Position numbers and translations under genes: made by a program. From positions 496,001-560,000 of the forward strand of contig NZ_LS974202.1 of NCBI RefSeq assembly GCF_900157305.1: 64,000 nucleotides of DNA. Reading direction: 5' to 3'. Source of the DNA: Mesotoga infera. Lineage in GTDB: Bacteria > Thermotogota > Thermotogae > Petrotogales > Kosmotogaceae. Below, piece after piece: positions 9,560-18,064 of this stretch. Each line of letters opens with the position of its first letter. Position 1 is the stretch's first letter. The notes below the pieces were generated by a model. That model searched no databases, was not told where the DNA came from, and worked only from the letters and a program-made list of their open reading frames with translations.

Positions 9560-9589
9560 ATTCTAACATCATAGACATATTATAACCAA
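9560..9589 (-). promoter_or_regulatory. Promoter of the lacI-glycan operon
   Basis: On the minus strand TTGGTT (9584-9589), an 18-bp spacer and TAGAAT (9560-9565), with the operator beginning 4 bp downstream. A second TATAAT-like hexamer overlaps the spacer and could give an alternative start. Predicted by eye only. Confidence 0.5.
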
Positions 9590-9688
9590 GAGCAACCAGG
9601 AGAGATTAAAGATAATTAGAGGCAATAACAGGCAGCCAACAGAAACTACTTTATTGATTCTGTTAATATCTTGTTGATAGGAGAGATT

Positions 9689-10381
9689 TCAGTACGGAAG
9701 CACGTAGAGGAACATCATGAGAAGGAAAGTGAAATTCCCGAGCATGACCAGTATGTGCCAAAGTTCGTGGTGGGCTATCCTTCCCGGGAAGGGATTGGGT
9801 TTTTCCGTTATGAATACGATGGCTCCGATCGTGTAGAACAGTCCTCCCACGAACATGAGGAGAATAGACCACATCCCCAGTCTTATATACACGCTGTACA
9901 CCATAGAGACCGATAGCCAGCCCATCAATAGGTATCCTCCCATCGAAAGCCAGAGCGGCATTTTGGAGAAGAAGACAGCCTTGAGCACGATGTTGAGGAT
10001 CGCCAACCCCCAGATAATACCGAAGATGGACCAGCCCAGGCCACCCTTCACCACGACCAGGCAGAAAGGCGTGTAAGTACCGGCTATGAGAAGATAGATC
10101 GCGCTGTGATCGAGGATGCCGAAGATCTTGAAATACCGTTTGAACCATAGAAAGAAATGAAGGACACTGCTCAGAGTCATGGATACGAAGACGCTGAAAC
10201 CGTATATCGAGAAGCTCACAAGATGCATCCACTTCCGATCTATCGCCGAGAAAACTATCAGCAGGACCAGACCGGCGAGGGCTATCAGAGCGGCCAGAAG
10301 ATGGCTTATCGCGTTGAAACCTTCGTTGGAATTATCTCCCGATATCATGGGATCCAGCTTTCTTTCCGTTGTAGTCTCCAA
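9689..10381 (-). CDS. Hemolysin III / PAQR-family membrane protein
   Basis: A 230-residue protein with seven predicted membrane helices and the HlyIII/PAQR hallmarks: SSVLHFF, DHSAIYLLIAGTYTP and the C-terminal HHELWHIL, whose Ser, Asp and His residues form the presumed zinc site. Family members are called hemolysin III or, in eukaryotes, adiponectin/progestin receptors; the bacterial role is unsettled, with membrane-lipid hydrolase activity proposed. The TTG start follows GGAAG. It is a single gene on the minus strand, not obviously linked to its neighbours. Confidence 0.92.
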   Translation of the reverse strand: METTTERKLDPMISGDNSNEGFNAISHLLAALIALAGLVLLIVFSAIDRKWMHLVSFSIYGFSVFVSMTLSSVLHFFLWFKRYFKIFGILDHSAIYLLIAGTYTPFCLVVVKGGLGWSIFGIIWGLAILNIVLKAVFFSKMPLWLSMGGYLLMGWLSVSMVYSVYIRLGMWSILLMFVGGLFYTIGAIVFITEKPNPFPGRIAHHELWHILVMLGNFTFLLMMFLYVLPY

Positions 10382-10469
10382 AGGGCTTCCTTTCTTGGAA
10401 AAGAGATGAGGTGCTCTTCAATGATAAACTGTGTTATCAACTTACGCGTTAAGAGTCATCCTTCGCCTT

Positions 10470-12176
10470 TTATTCGAAGGGGTCTGTATCGAACACGAAG
10501 CCTCTTTCTATAACTCTCAGCAGCGCATCGACCACTTCCCGATCGTACAGAACCCCCGAATTCTTCTTCAGTTCTGCCAGGGCCTCTTCCACTCCCAGAG
10601 ACGGTCTGTATGGTCTATGGCTCGATATTGCTTCGAACACATCGGCGACTGCCAGCACGCGCGCCTCGATCGATATCTCCTCGCCTTTGAGTCCAAGCGG
10701 ATACCCCGATCCGTTTATTCGCTCGTGGTGCTGAAGAATCACTTCCGCGACGGGCATTTCGAAATCTATACCCTTGAGCAGTTCGAAGCCCTGTTCCGGG
10801 TGCTGCTTGATGAGCCCCCACTCTATTTCATTCAGCTTTCCCGGCTTGTTGAGTATATCGGCCGGTATAGCCAGTTTCCCTATATCGTGAAGGAGTGAAG
10901 CTATCCTTATAGTCTCCCGGCTCCTGGGAGAGAGTCCTATCTCTTCCGAAACCGCTACCGCTATCTCTTTGACCCTCTCCTGATGACCGGCCGTGTACGG
11001 ATCTTTTATCCTCAGCATCCGCGATAAGGTCATTATCAACTGATCCCAGCTTCTCTTGAGGGCCTCTTCGGCCCTTTTTATGTCGGTTATATCTCTCCCG
11101 ATGCCGACTATTCCCGTTACGTTCCCTTCCCGGTCGAAGATAGGCGAGAGAGAAGTGCTGTAAAAGATACGCTCTCCGTCGATCTCGGCAGACCATTCGT
11201 AATTCGTCGATTTGCCCCCGAGGGCGATCGCGTTGTTATACTCGTGAACCAGCGCATCTTTGGCCGAGAAGATGTCGCCGGCCGACCTTCCAAGGAAGAA
11301 CTCTTCTTTAAATCCCATTTTCTCGAGCCAGCGACCATAAACTGCGGTGTGTCTTCCCTCTCTATCGAGCTCGAAGATTATATCGTTGGTCGAGCTCTCG
11401 AGTTTCTTGAAACGCTCCTCGCTCCTGACGAGTTCTTCGGAGAGCTTTCTCTCTTCGGTGACTTCGTAGGATAAGTCTACCACTCCCAGAAGTTCACCGT
11501 CTTGACCGAAAACCGGGTAAGCCTTTATATGCCAGACTCTTTCACCGCTGATGATCTCGCCCGTTACATTCTTTCTCTCCTTCACGGCCCGAACCACCGG
11601 GCAGTTTTCACAGGGCTGTTTCGACCCATACCATATCTCATGGCAGAGCTTTCCCGTGAGTTCTCTCTGTGATTTATTGCGGGATCTGGCGTAAGCCCCG
11701 TTCACCCACACGAGGCTCATGTCGGGACTGTGATAGGCAACCAGTTCATCTATGTTGTCAAGAATGAGCGACATTACGTGCTCGGATTCTAACAGTTTCT
11801 GTGTGGTCCGCCTCTGATCGGTGATATCTATGCCGATAGACTGAAATTCTACTACTACGCCGGAATCGTCTGTGATTGGCCTGTTGTACCATCGGACCCA
11901 GCGTTCCTTTCCCTGCGGATCGATCACCGGATCTTCGCGGACTATGCTGTCCCCCAACATCTCGGCCCGGTTTATCGAGAATCTCAAATCTTCTTGGATA
12001 TTGATTTTAGTTATCTCAAGCCACTTCTTGCCTATCATTTCGCTTTTTTCATAGCCGTAGAAGCGGGCGTAAGTATCGTTGACGAACGTGAGCGAAGTAT
12101 CCGGCAGCCAACGGCAGATCAGCAGATCGGGGTGATCCACGAGCGCGTTGTAGAGGCTTGAATAATCCTTCTCCAT
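10470..12176 (-). CDS. PAS-PAS-PAS-HD-GYP cyclic-di-GMP phosphodiesterase
   Basis: A cytoplasmic signalling enzyme of 568 residues. Three PAS domains (about 8-120, 135-245, 255-370) precede an HD-GYP domain (about 380-560). The metal-binding HD pair is in LLHDIGK (430-431) and the signature HHERINGSGYP (483-493) is intact, so it should hydrolyse c-di-GMP. PAS2 carries CENCP (189-193), a Cys pair that may be redox- or metal-sensitive. No membrane segment or receiver domain is present. The ATG is preferred over an in-frame TTG seven codons upstream because GGAG lies ahead of it. The insertion sequence ends about 150 bp upstream and may have changed its promoter. Confidence 0.93.
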   Translation of the reverse strand: MEKDYSSLYNALVDHPDLLICRWLPDTSLTFVNDTYARFYGYEKSEMIGKKWLEITKINIQEDLRFSINRAEMLGDSIVREDPVIDPQGKERWVRWYNRPITDDSGVVVEFQSIGIDITDQRRTTQKLLESEHVMSLILDNIDELVAYHSPDMSLVWVNGAYARSRNKSQRELTGKLCHEIWYGSKQPCENCPVVRAVKERKNVTGEIISGERVWHIKAYPVFGQDGELLGVVDLSYEVTEERKLSEELVRSEERFKKLESSTNDIIFELDREGRHTAVYGRWLEKMGFKEEFFLGRSAGDIFSAKDALVHEYNNAIALGGKSTNYEWSAEIDGERIFYSTSLSPIFDREGNVTGIVGIGRDITDIKRAEEALKRSWDQLIMTLSRMLRIKDPYTAGHQERVKEIAVAVSEEIGLSPRSRETIRIASLLHDIGKLAIPADILNKPGKLNEIEWGLIKQHPEQGFELLKGIDFEMPVAEVILQHHERINGSGYPLGLKGEEISIEARVLAVADVFEAISSHRPYRPSLGVEEALAELKKNSGVLYDREVVDALLRVIERGFVFDTDPFE

Positions 12177-12322
12177 GTTATCGGCCGCTCCGGGCAACCC
12201 AACATAATACTGGCGATATTTCCGGCCAGATAGAAAGGATACGTATGTACATTTTTCCCTCCATCATGGAGCGTCTTTAAGGTCCGGCTGGATTTTACGT
12301 TCGTAAATGAATCACACGTAAC

Positions 12323-12329
12323 AAATATA
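12323..12329. repeat. Target-site duplication, left copy (AAATATA)
   Basis: AAATATA directly outside the left inverted repeat; the identical 7 bp stands directly outside the right one at 13668-13674. An exact duplication shows transposition into an intergenic AT-rich site and little decay since. Confidence 0.9.
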
Positions 12330-12354
12330 CTCACGGAGTGCATGAAAGTAACGG
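12330..12354. repeat. Left terminal inverted repeat of the insertion sequence
   Basis: Starts CTCACGGAGTGCATGAAAGT; it matches the reverse complement of 13643-13667 with a few mismatches (shared CTCACG-AGTGC-TG-A-GT-AC-G). Confidence 0.88.
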
Positions 12355-12487
12355 AAGAATAAATCAGAAAGGCAAAACAAAGGAAAAAGGTCATTGAAAA
12401 AGGAATAGAGAAGGGGAGAATAGAAAACCGGACGCTCCAGATGTAGAATATTTTGTCCAAACAAACCACACAAAGGAGCGACCGGTT

Positions 12488-13642
12488 ATGAGTATTCTTG
12501 CATCAATTAAGCATTTTGTCCAGCTACACTTTGGTGATTTCTTCTCTTCAATAGAAGCCTTCTATCTTAAAGATATCCTGATTCTTATACAGGGAATACT
12601 GGAACCTGGACATAATTCGATCTCCTCAATAGCTAGAGACCCTCTGAACAATGTGGCTCATACAACTCTTACCAGGTTTGTTAATGGTCATCCTGATTTC
12701 TGGAATAACCTCGAGAAGCTGATCCAGAAGGTTATTCTCTCAACCTCTTTGGAGAAGATGATCCTGGTTGTGGATGATACTCAACTGGCCAGAAGGAGCA
12801 AGAAGATACCTTTCACCACTCTAACGTATGATCATAATCAGAAGCGGTATTGCCAGGCACAGGTTCTCCTTACCGTTGGTAGAGTCAGCGATGGTTTCTT
12901 CCCTCTGGAGATGATGTTCTCGAACTCGAAAGAAGGCCCCACCAAGATTGAAAGACTTATAGATTGGCTGAAAGAGAGCGAGATAAGGGATGCAGTGCTT
13001 CTTGGAGACTCCTGGTACACCAACAGCCACGTGATAGAGTCCTGCAAACTTTGGTTCGGAATCACTTTCATCGGGAAAGCCAGGGGAAATCTCTTATTCA
13101 AGACTGAAGAATCTATCACCAGAGTGTCCCACTACCAGGACTCTGTTCGTGATTTCTCAGAGGAGGCCATAATAAGAGATAGAACCGTCAGATTCCACCA
13201 GAGAGTTGTTCGCTTCAAGTCTGTTAGAGTTCCTCTCAAGATAGTTGTGGCCGAACTGGATGATGGGAGAAGAACCACCCTAATCTCTTCAGATACTGAG
13301 CTTTCATCTGAGGATATCTTTCTGTATTATCTCAACAGATGGTCCATTGAGTCCTACTTCAAGACTGCCAAACAACACTTCTCGCTCGGCAAAGCCGTAC
13401 TCTCAACTCAAGATGGCCAAAAGCATTGGATCATCCTGGTTATTCTCGCCTATCTGATTTTCAATGACCTTCATCGATTCATTCTCGAGAAGACTAAGTC
13501 TCAAACAAAGAGGTATAAAGTGTTCGAAACGATCCAAAGAGCTATCTCTATGCTCAGGTCTTTACTCCTGGAACAGGTCAAAATCGACTTCCATCTCCTC
13601 GATTCCTGTTTCCGCTCTCCTTCTCTTGCTCCTTTCTATTAG
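12488..13642 (+). CDS. DDE transposase (IS4/IS701-like)
   Basis: A 384-residue transposase with the three catalytic acids in the usual contexts: first Asp in ILVVDDTQL (about 98-99), second in LLGDSWYT (about 176) and the Glu of YLNRWSIESYFKTAKQ, which fits the Y-x2-R-x3-E-x6-K signature. The ATG follows AAAGGAG. The frame is open from start to stop, so the enzyme is probably active. The gene fills most of the element and its stop directly abuts the right inverted repeat. Confidence 0.92.
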   Translation: MSILASIKHFVQLHFGDFFSSIEAFYLKDILILIQGILEPGHNSISSIARDPLNNVAHTTLTRFVNGHPDFWNNLEKLIQKVILSTSLEKMILVVDDTQLARRSKKIPFTTLTYDHNQKRYCQAQVLLTVGRVSDGFFPLEMMFSNSKEGPTKIERLIDWLKESEIRDAVLLGDSWYTNSHVIESCKLWFGITFIGKARGNLLFKTEESITRVSHYQDSVRDFSEEAIIRDRTVRFHQRVVRFKSVRVPLKIVVAELDDGRRTTLISSDTELSSEDIFLYYLNRWSIESYFKTAKQHFSLGKAVLSTQDGQKHWIILVILAYLIFNDLHRFILEKTKSQTKRYKVFETIQRAISMLRSLLLEQVKIDFHLLDSCFRSPSLAPFY

Positions 13643-13667
13643 CTGTAACATACACGCACTTCGTGAG
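13643..13667. repeat. Right terminal inverted repeat of the insertion sequence
   Basis: CTGTAACATACACGCACTTCG and following bases, the near-complement of 12330-12354. The next 7 bp repeat the left flank exactly. Confidence 0.88.
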
Positions 13668-13674
13668 AAATATA
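13668..13674. repeat. Target-site duplication, right copy (AAATATA)
   Basis: Identical to 12323-12329 and directly outside the right inverted repeat. Confidence 0.9.
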
Positions 13675-13740
13675 GTATCTATTAGAACTTAAATCAACTG
13701 CCCATGTTTGAAGGAACGCCTCGATCTCCCCGCAAATACC

Positions 13741-14376
13741 TCAAACGTTAACCAGCTTTCTGGCCAGTTCCACGGCCGAAGAACTGTCTTCCGAATATCC
13801 GTCGGCCCCTATTTCTTCGGCATAATCGCGGCTCACGGGGGCGCCTCCCACGAGCACCTTGACCTTTTCTCTCACGCCTGCCTCTTTGAGGGCGTCTATG
13901 ACCTTCGGCATGTTGAGCATAGTCGTGGTGAGCAGGGCCGACATAACCAGTATATCGGGTTTTTCCCGTTTTGTGGCCTCAACGAAACTCTCCGGTTTCA
14001 CGTCGACCCCCAGATCGACTATCTCGAATCCCGCCCCTTTGAGCATCATACAAACCAGGTTTTTACCGATATCATGCAAATCTCCCTCGACGGTCCCGGC
14101 CACAACCTTGCCCGCCTTTTTGACCCCGCTACCGACCAGAATCGGTTCTATAAGGTCCATAGAGGCGTTCATGGCTTTGGCCGCGACGAGAACTTCGGGT
14201 ACGAAGTATTCACCTTCTCTGAAGAGTCTCCCTACCTCGTCCATGCCCGGAATCAATGCGGAATTCAGTATCTCCTTAGCACTGATGCCTTTTTCCAGAG
14301 CCTCCTGTGTCGCCTGCTTGGCCATCGCCGGCATCGTTTCGATTATAGCGTTTTTGATCCTCTCGAGTAGCTCCAT
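13741..14376 (-). CDS. Corrinoid (B12)-binding protein of a methyltransferase system
   Basis: A 211-residue protein with the two-part layout of MtmC/MttC/MtbC corrinoid proteins: a helical cap (about 1-85) and a Rossmann-type B12 domain. The cobalt-ligand motif D-x-H-x-x-G is seen in EGDLHDIGKNLV, with MSALLTT and VGGAPVS later in the fold. It should carry methyl-cobalamin between two methyltransferases. The frame is open 43 codons upstream, but GGGAGGT lies 7 nt before this ATG and family homology begins here. No methyltransferase gene is adjacent. A RamA-like activator of such proteins is encoded about 17 kb away. Confidence 0.9.
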   Translation of the reverse strand: MELLERIKNAIIETMPAMAKQATQEALEKGISAKEILNSALIPGMDEVGRLFREGEYFVPEVLVAAKAMNASMDLIEPILVGSGVKKAGKVVAGTVEGDLHDIGKNLVCMMLKGAGFEIVDLGVDVKPESFVEATKREKPDILVMSALLTTTMLNMPKVIDALKEAGVREKVKVLVGGAPVSRDYAEEIGADGYSEDSSSAVELARKLVNV

Positions 14377-14505
14377 TTCTTCGACCTCCCTGGTAGCATA
14401 TTTATCTCTTTCACAGTCTATCACTATATCGATCGTTATTGAAACGCGACTGCGCTTTTCGATAAAAACTGTCCGTCGCCCTTGCGCAGTCAATGGAAGC
14501 GCCAT

Positions 14506-15423
14506 TCATCGAAGGACGTCCAGATCTTTCTCGAGCAGTACGGAAAACTCTTTCATGCCCATCGAGAGGGCCCATTTATGACAATATGAGTCGCAGTCGC
14601 ATTCGAAAAACATCTCCCTGGCCTGAATCCCTTTCAGTCTGCGCAGAGACTCGCAGAGGAGATCCCCGGCCACACCCAGCCTCCTGAAGGGGTTAACTAC
14701 AAATACGAAATCCAGATATCCGAGAAAGTCGTAGGTCATCAGGTCGTCAAAGACAGAGTAAACCATGAAGCCCGCCGGACTGTCGCTACGATGAGCGATG
14801 AGCAGGGTCGCCCCTTTTTCGATTATTGCGTTGAGTCTGTAAAAAAGCCCGCTGAGATTGACCGAAAGATCTTGCATCAGTTCGGCGCCAAAAACCAATA
14901 AGTCTTCCGAGAACATCGAAAGGTCGGCCGGAACACCGAGGGACACGTCGCACACCCCGCGCCGGGCATTGGACTGGCTTTCAATCGAAAGGCAAACAGA
15001 GACTGGACGGAAACCTCTCTTCAGAAGAATTTCCCAGCCCGGCCCGCCCCGAAAAGTGTTGCCCGATACTTTCCTGTATCCCTGCGAGTACATCCGGTAA
15101 AGGGCGTGATCGAGGAGCCGTGTGGCGATTCCTCTTTTTCTATGAGTCTTCTCCACGAAGATGTCGAAGATATGTCCGGTTTCTTCCGACGAATAAGTCT
15201 CTTCCCTTCTGCGGCCGAAATGAATGTACCCCACGATCGTTCCCCGGTATCTCATTACGGCCACGCTGTCTCCGGCACTGAGAAAGTCTCTGTATACTTC
15301 ATCGACCGGTTTCAACTCCCCGAGCGAGTATCTACCGTTGCTGGATTCCGGTATAGCCCTGTACATTCTAGTTCTTATTTCGTTCAGTTCAAGAGGTGTC
15401 GCTTCGTCGATATAATACCGCAT
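14506..15423 (-). CDS. Tandem GNAT-domain N-acetyltransferase
   Basis: A 305-residue protein with two GNAT folds. The first (about 1-150) has the acetyl-CoA loop HRKRGIATRLLDHAL; the second (about 165-300) has FRRLGVAGDLLCESL. Both keep the R/Q-x-x-G-x-G/A pattern, so both could bind acetyl-CoA; double GNATs often use one for catalysis. SD GGGAG precedes the ATG. It faces away from the secreted-protein gene at 15511, so the gap between them should hold divergent promoters. The substrate is unknown. Confidence 0.82.
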   Translation of the reverse strand: MRYYIDEATPLELNEIRTRMYRAIPESSNGRYSLGELKPVDEVYRDFLSAGDSVAVMRYRGTIVGYIHFGRRREETYSSEETGHIFDIFVEKTHRKRGIATRLLDHALYRMYSQGYRKVSGNTFRGGPGWEILLKRGFRPVSVCLSIESQSNARRGVCDVSLGVPADLSMFSEDLLVFGAELMQDLSVNLSGLFYRLNAIIEKGATLLIAHRSDSPAGFMVYSVFDDLMTYDFLGYLDFVFVVNPFRRLGVAGDLLCESLRRLKGIQAREMFFECDCDSYCHKWALSMGMKEFSVLLEKDLDVLR

Positions 15424-15510
15424 CTTTCTCCCGCGAGACAGTGATTATGGATAACATCTCGGCTCACATTCATGTATGATAATAATAACTCATTCAGTGG
15501 AGGTGCAGAA

Positions 15511-16398
15511 GTGAAGAAGCTTCTCACAATAAGTACAATTATCCTGTTTGCCATGGTTTTGTTCGCGCAGTCGGAGTTCATGATACCCCTGAGCACGGCC
15601 GATTTTGCCCTCAAAGGCCCGGTGAAATCGATGAAGACAATTTACCCGCAAAGCGATGTAGATCTCGGAGAAGATTTAGTGATGCCCGCGTACGAGGTCA
15701 TATCTTTCGATAGAGCGGGAAAGATAGTATCTCAGATCTCTTACGATAAGGACGGAAAAGAGATAAATGCCATCCTTTATGGCTACGACGCTCTCGGTAA
15801 GCTTTCCGCGATCTCTGGAAGAGAAAACGGCGTGGAACAAATGATAGGGGAATTGACTATCGAAGACGGCAAAATCGTCTCTATCGTTGTCGATGAAGGT
15901 GAAGACAAGTCAACCATCACCATGGAGTACGACGAAAACGGCAGACTCGTCGCCCAGATCATAACGGGGATGAGTGAAGGGCAGGAAATGCAGATCGCCG
16001 TAAACATGGCCTACGACGAAAGGGGTAACCTGATAGAAGAGTCCATGAGCATGATGGGAATGGTCCTGTCGAAAACGGTTTTTGAATACGACAGCAACAA
16101 TCTCAAGATAAGAGAACTCGAGTACATGTACATGTTCGCCGAACCGGGCACCGAACCGGAACCTATCGCGTCTCAGTTCGAGTACAACGAAAAGGGAGAC
16201 GTATCCAAGAAGATAAGCGACAGTTTCTTCAGCGACGATAAGGAAGTCACGGTTTACGAGTACGAATACGATGCGGCGGGCAACTACACTCACATGACGG
16301 TCTATTTCCTCTACAGTATTCAGGACCTCGAGAAGGAGAACTGGAAGGAACTGGCAACCGTTGAAAGCGAAGAAACCAGGGAAATAGAGTATTACTGA
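15511..16398 (+). CDS. Exported protein with RHS/YD-like repeats
   Basis: A 295-residue protein with a signal peptide (MKKLLTISTIILFAMVLFAQ) followed by a beta-rich chain with a repeated pattern of Y-x-x-x-G-x-L and F/Y-E/D-Y (ILYGYDALGKL, MEYDENGRLV, MAYDERGNLI, FEYDSNNLKI, FEYNEKGDV, YEYDAAGNY). These resemble YD/RHS repeats of cell-surface proteins. No catalytic motif is seen. The GTG start is set by GGAGGTG 5 nt upstream; an ATG further 5' has no ribosome site. A strong terminator follows. Its function is not known. Confidence 0.72.
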   Translation: MKKLLTISTIILFAMVLFAQSEFMIPLSTADFALKGPVKSMKTIYPQSDVDLGEDLVMPAYEVISFDRAGKIVSQISYDKDGKEINAILYGYDALGKLSAISGRENGVEQMIGELTIEDGKIVSIVVDEGEDKSTITMEYDENGRLVAQIITGMSEGQEMQIAVNMAYDERGNLIEESMSMMGMVLSKTVFEYDSNNLKIRELEYMYMFAEPGTEPEPIASQFEYNEKGDVSKKISDSFFSDDKEVTVYEYEYDAAGNYTHMTVYFLYSIQDLEKENWKELATVESEETREIEYY

Positions 16399-16415
16399 TA
16401 ACATCCAATAGATCG

Positions 16416-16447
16416 AAAAAAAAGAGGGCGTTTTCGCCCTCTTTTTT
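16416..16447 (+). terminator. Intrinsic terminator (possibly bidirectional)
   Basis: GAGGGCG - TTTT - CGCCCTC stem-loop (16424-16441) flanked by A8 on the left and T6 on the right; the A/T runs extend the stem. It lies just after the stop of the YD-repeat gene. Confidence 0.88.
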
Positions 16448-16662
16448 CATCATCGCTCATAACCTGTTCTATGTCCTCAATCTCTCTATCTCAAATCATC
16501 CGTCTAGAGTCGGCTCTCGACAGCTTTCCCCTTAAGATCACACTGTGTATGACTATGTGTCTTTCGAGACCTTCATGATTGTATAATTGTCTGTCAAGAT
16601 GACATATTTACATAGAATCCGTGTAGGCAATACACTGCTCCGCATTCGGGGAAGGTGATACT

Positions 16663-17904
16663 ATGCGGCTGAAACGGGCAATTCTTGTAACGATACTTCT
16701 TGCAACGGTCTTTTTTGCACTGTCTGCCTGCTTTCCCAAAGATCCCTTCGCGGCCGCCACAAAGAAGTTCATTGACCTGATAAAAAACGAGGGAGAGCCG
16801 GAAGATCCCTTTGTCGGAGTCTGCCTGGCCGAGGTCGGTGTCGGAGATGTCGTCACTTCAGAAAAGGCCGACGGCGGACAGGAATTTCAGTACCAACTAC
16901 AAGGTCTGGACCAGGCTGGATGGCTATTCTATCTTGACGAGGCTCCGGGAGCTTTCTATGATCATCCTGGGAGATTGGTGGTATTCAGCAAAAACGGGCA
17001 GAAAATTTTCGATCAGAAGATCGAAGGCATGCCCAAAGTGAACGACGAAGTGCCCACTCCCTTAATCACGCGTTCAGAGTATATAGCAGGCACTATCTGG
17101 GATAAGAGTAAAATCGTTTATCTTCCAATTGCAGACTGGATAGATATCATAATAGCCAGAATAACCCGTAAGGGAGCCGTAATTACCAGCGGTCTTACTC
17201 CATCCCAGAGCCTTTACGCCGAAGCCAGGGATGCCAGAGATCTCGTGTCAACTTCCTTCAAGACTCTTATGGGAGCCGATAAAGTGCGCGACGTGAAATA
17301 CACAGTCGGCGGACCGGCACCCAACTGGACGGCCGTTCAAAACGCAATGAACGATCTCCTGACGAACGAAAAGATAAACCACATGACTCTCTATTTCGTA
17401 GCCCACGGCAACATCAACCTGATGAACCTCGGCGGAACCACTTTCTACGCCTCTCAACTCAGAAGCTATATACAGGAACATGCCAACGTGACTTTCTGCA
17501 TAATCATCGAATCCTGCCACGCCGGGAGCTGGCTCGACGGACTTAAATCAGGTGGTGTGATGCCGGCCAATATCGAGATAGTGATCACAACGACGAGTTC
17601 GGCTAAGAGCGCGTACCCCGACTGGGATCACGTTGGCGGCACACTCGCCGACTTCAACCCTGATGACGTTTATGTGGAGTGGACGGGAGACTTTCTGCAG
17701 AAAATGGCTTACTTCACCAGTGATGCGCACTGGCCAGAGGTTCAGACCTACGCCTCGACATACTCCACTACCGACATCGCAGCCCTTCTCTACAAGTGCT
17801 TCACATCCATAAAAGGAGGGGCTCCCCAGACCACTTCTTTAACACTCACCGAAAGAACCATAGCCGGGTTCATACAGGATCCGAAGGTTTATAAAGACTG
17901 GTAA
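16663..17904 (+). CDS. Caspase-fold (peptidase C13/C14-like) lipoprotein
   Basis: A 413-residue predicted lipoprotein: signal segment with lipobox LSAC (Cys23). Residues about 185-370 look like a caspase-hemoglobinase fold protease: the His motif is TLYFVAHGNINL (His248) and the Cys motif is CIIIESCHAGSW (Cys285), the order and spacing of legumain, gingipain and metacaspase-type clan CD enzymes. It would act outside the cytoplasmic membrane. GAAGGTGAT precedes the ATG and a terminator follows the stop, so it is probably a single-gene unit. Clan CD is well supported by the His-Gly and Glu-Ser-Cys motifs; the family within it and the target are not known. Confidence 0.7.
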   Translation: MRLKRAILVTILLATVFFALSACFPKDPFAAATKKFIDLIKNEGEPEDPFVGVCLAEVGVGDVVTSEKADGGQEFQYQLQGLDQAGWLFYLDEAPGAFYDHPGRLVVFSKNGQKIFDQKIEGMPKVNDEVPTPLITRSEYIAGTIWDKSKIVYLPIADWIDIIIARITRKGAVITSGLTPSQSLYAEARDARDLVSTSFKTLMGADKVRDVKYTVGGPAPNWTAVQNAMNDLLTNEKINHMTLYFVAHGNINLMNLGGTTFYASQLRSYIQEHANVTFCIIIESCHAGSWLDGLKSGGVMPANIEIVITTTSSAKSAYPDWDHVGGTLADFNPDDVYVEWTGDFLQKMAYFTSDAHWPEVQTYASTYSTTDIAALLYKCFTSIKGGAPQTTSLTLTERTIAGFIQDPKVYKDW

Positions 17905-17914
17905 TTCAAGTCAA

Positions 17915-17942
17915 GCGGGCCTCGCCATGGGCCCGCATTTTT
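17915..17942 (+). terminator. Intrinsic terminator after the caspase-like gene
   Basis: GCGGGCC (17915-17921), 8-nt loop, GGCCCGC (17930-17936), then ATTTTTAT. Confidence 0.85.
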
Positions 17943-17976
17943 ATGAGTGAATCGATGAGCAGGCCCTTTGATTTGA

Positions 17977-18006
17977 TTGATTTGCCCATACCGTTTTTGA
18001 TATAAT
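17977..18006 (+). promoter_or_regulatory. Promoter of the aldolase-SorC catabolic operon
   Basis: TTGATT (17977-17982), 18-bp spacer, TATAAT (18001-18006). The start point should fall at about 18013, just ahead of the palindromic operator. Confidence 0.65.
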
Positions 18007-18022
18007 AATAACGAACATTTTT

Positions 18023-18040
18023 TATGCACAAAAGTGCGTA
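18023..18040. promoter_or_regulatory. Candidate SorC-type operator
   Basis: TATGCAC-AAAA-GTGCGTA, a 7-bp inverted repeat with one mismatch and a 4-bp centre, placed between the predicted start point and the first gene. The operon encodes a SorC-family regulator, the likely ligand. Confidence 0.5.
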
Positions 18041-18064
18041 TACTTTCATAAGGGCGTGATCGAC

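Larger units (their letters stand above)
12330..13667 (+). mobile_element. Complete insertion sequence, IS4-superfamily type
   Basis: A 1,338-bp element with imperfect 25-bp terminal inverted repeats, one full-length transposase gene and a 7-bp target duplication (AAATATA). All parts needed for transposition appear intact. It lies between the HD-GYP gene and the corrinoid-protein gene and interrupts no coding sequence. The 7-bp duplication and the transposase motifs point to the IS4/IS701 superfamily; the exact family needs a database match. Confidence 0.92.

Noticed and set aside
12119-12469. Minus-strand open frame of 116 codons upstream of the HD-GYP gene
   Set aside because: It crosses the IS left end and overlaps the HD-GYP gene; no ribosome site or homology. 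Chance frame.
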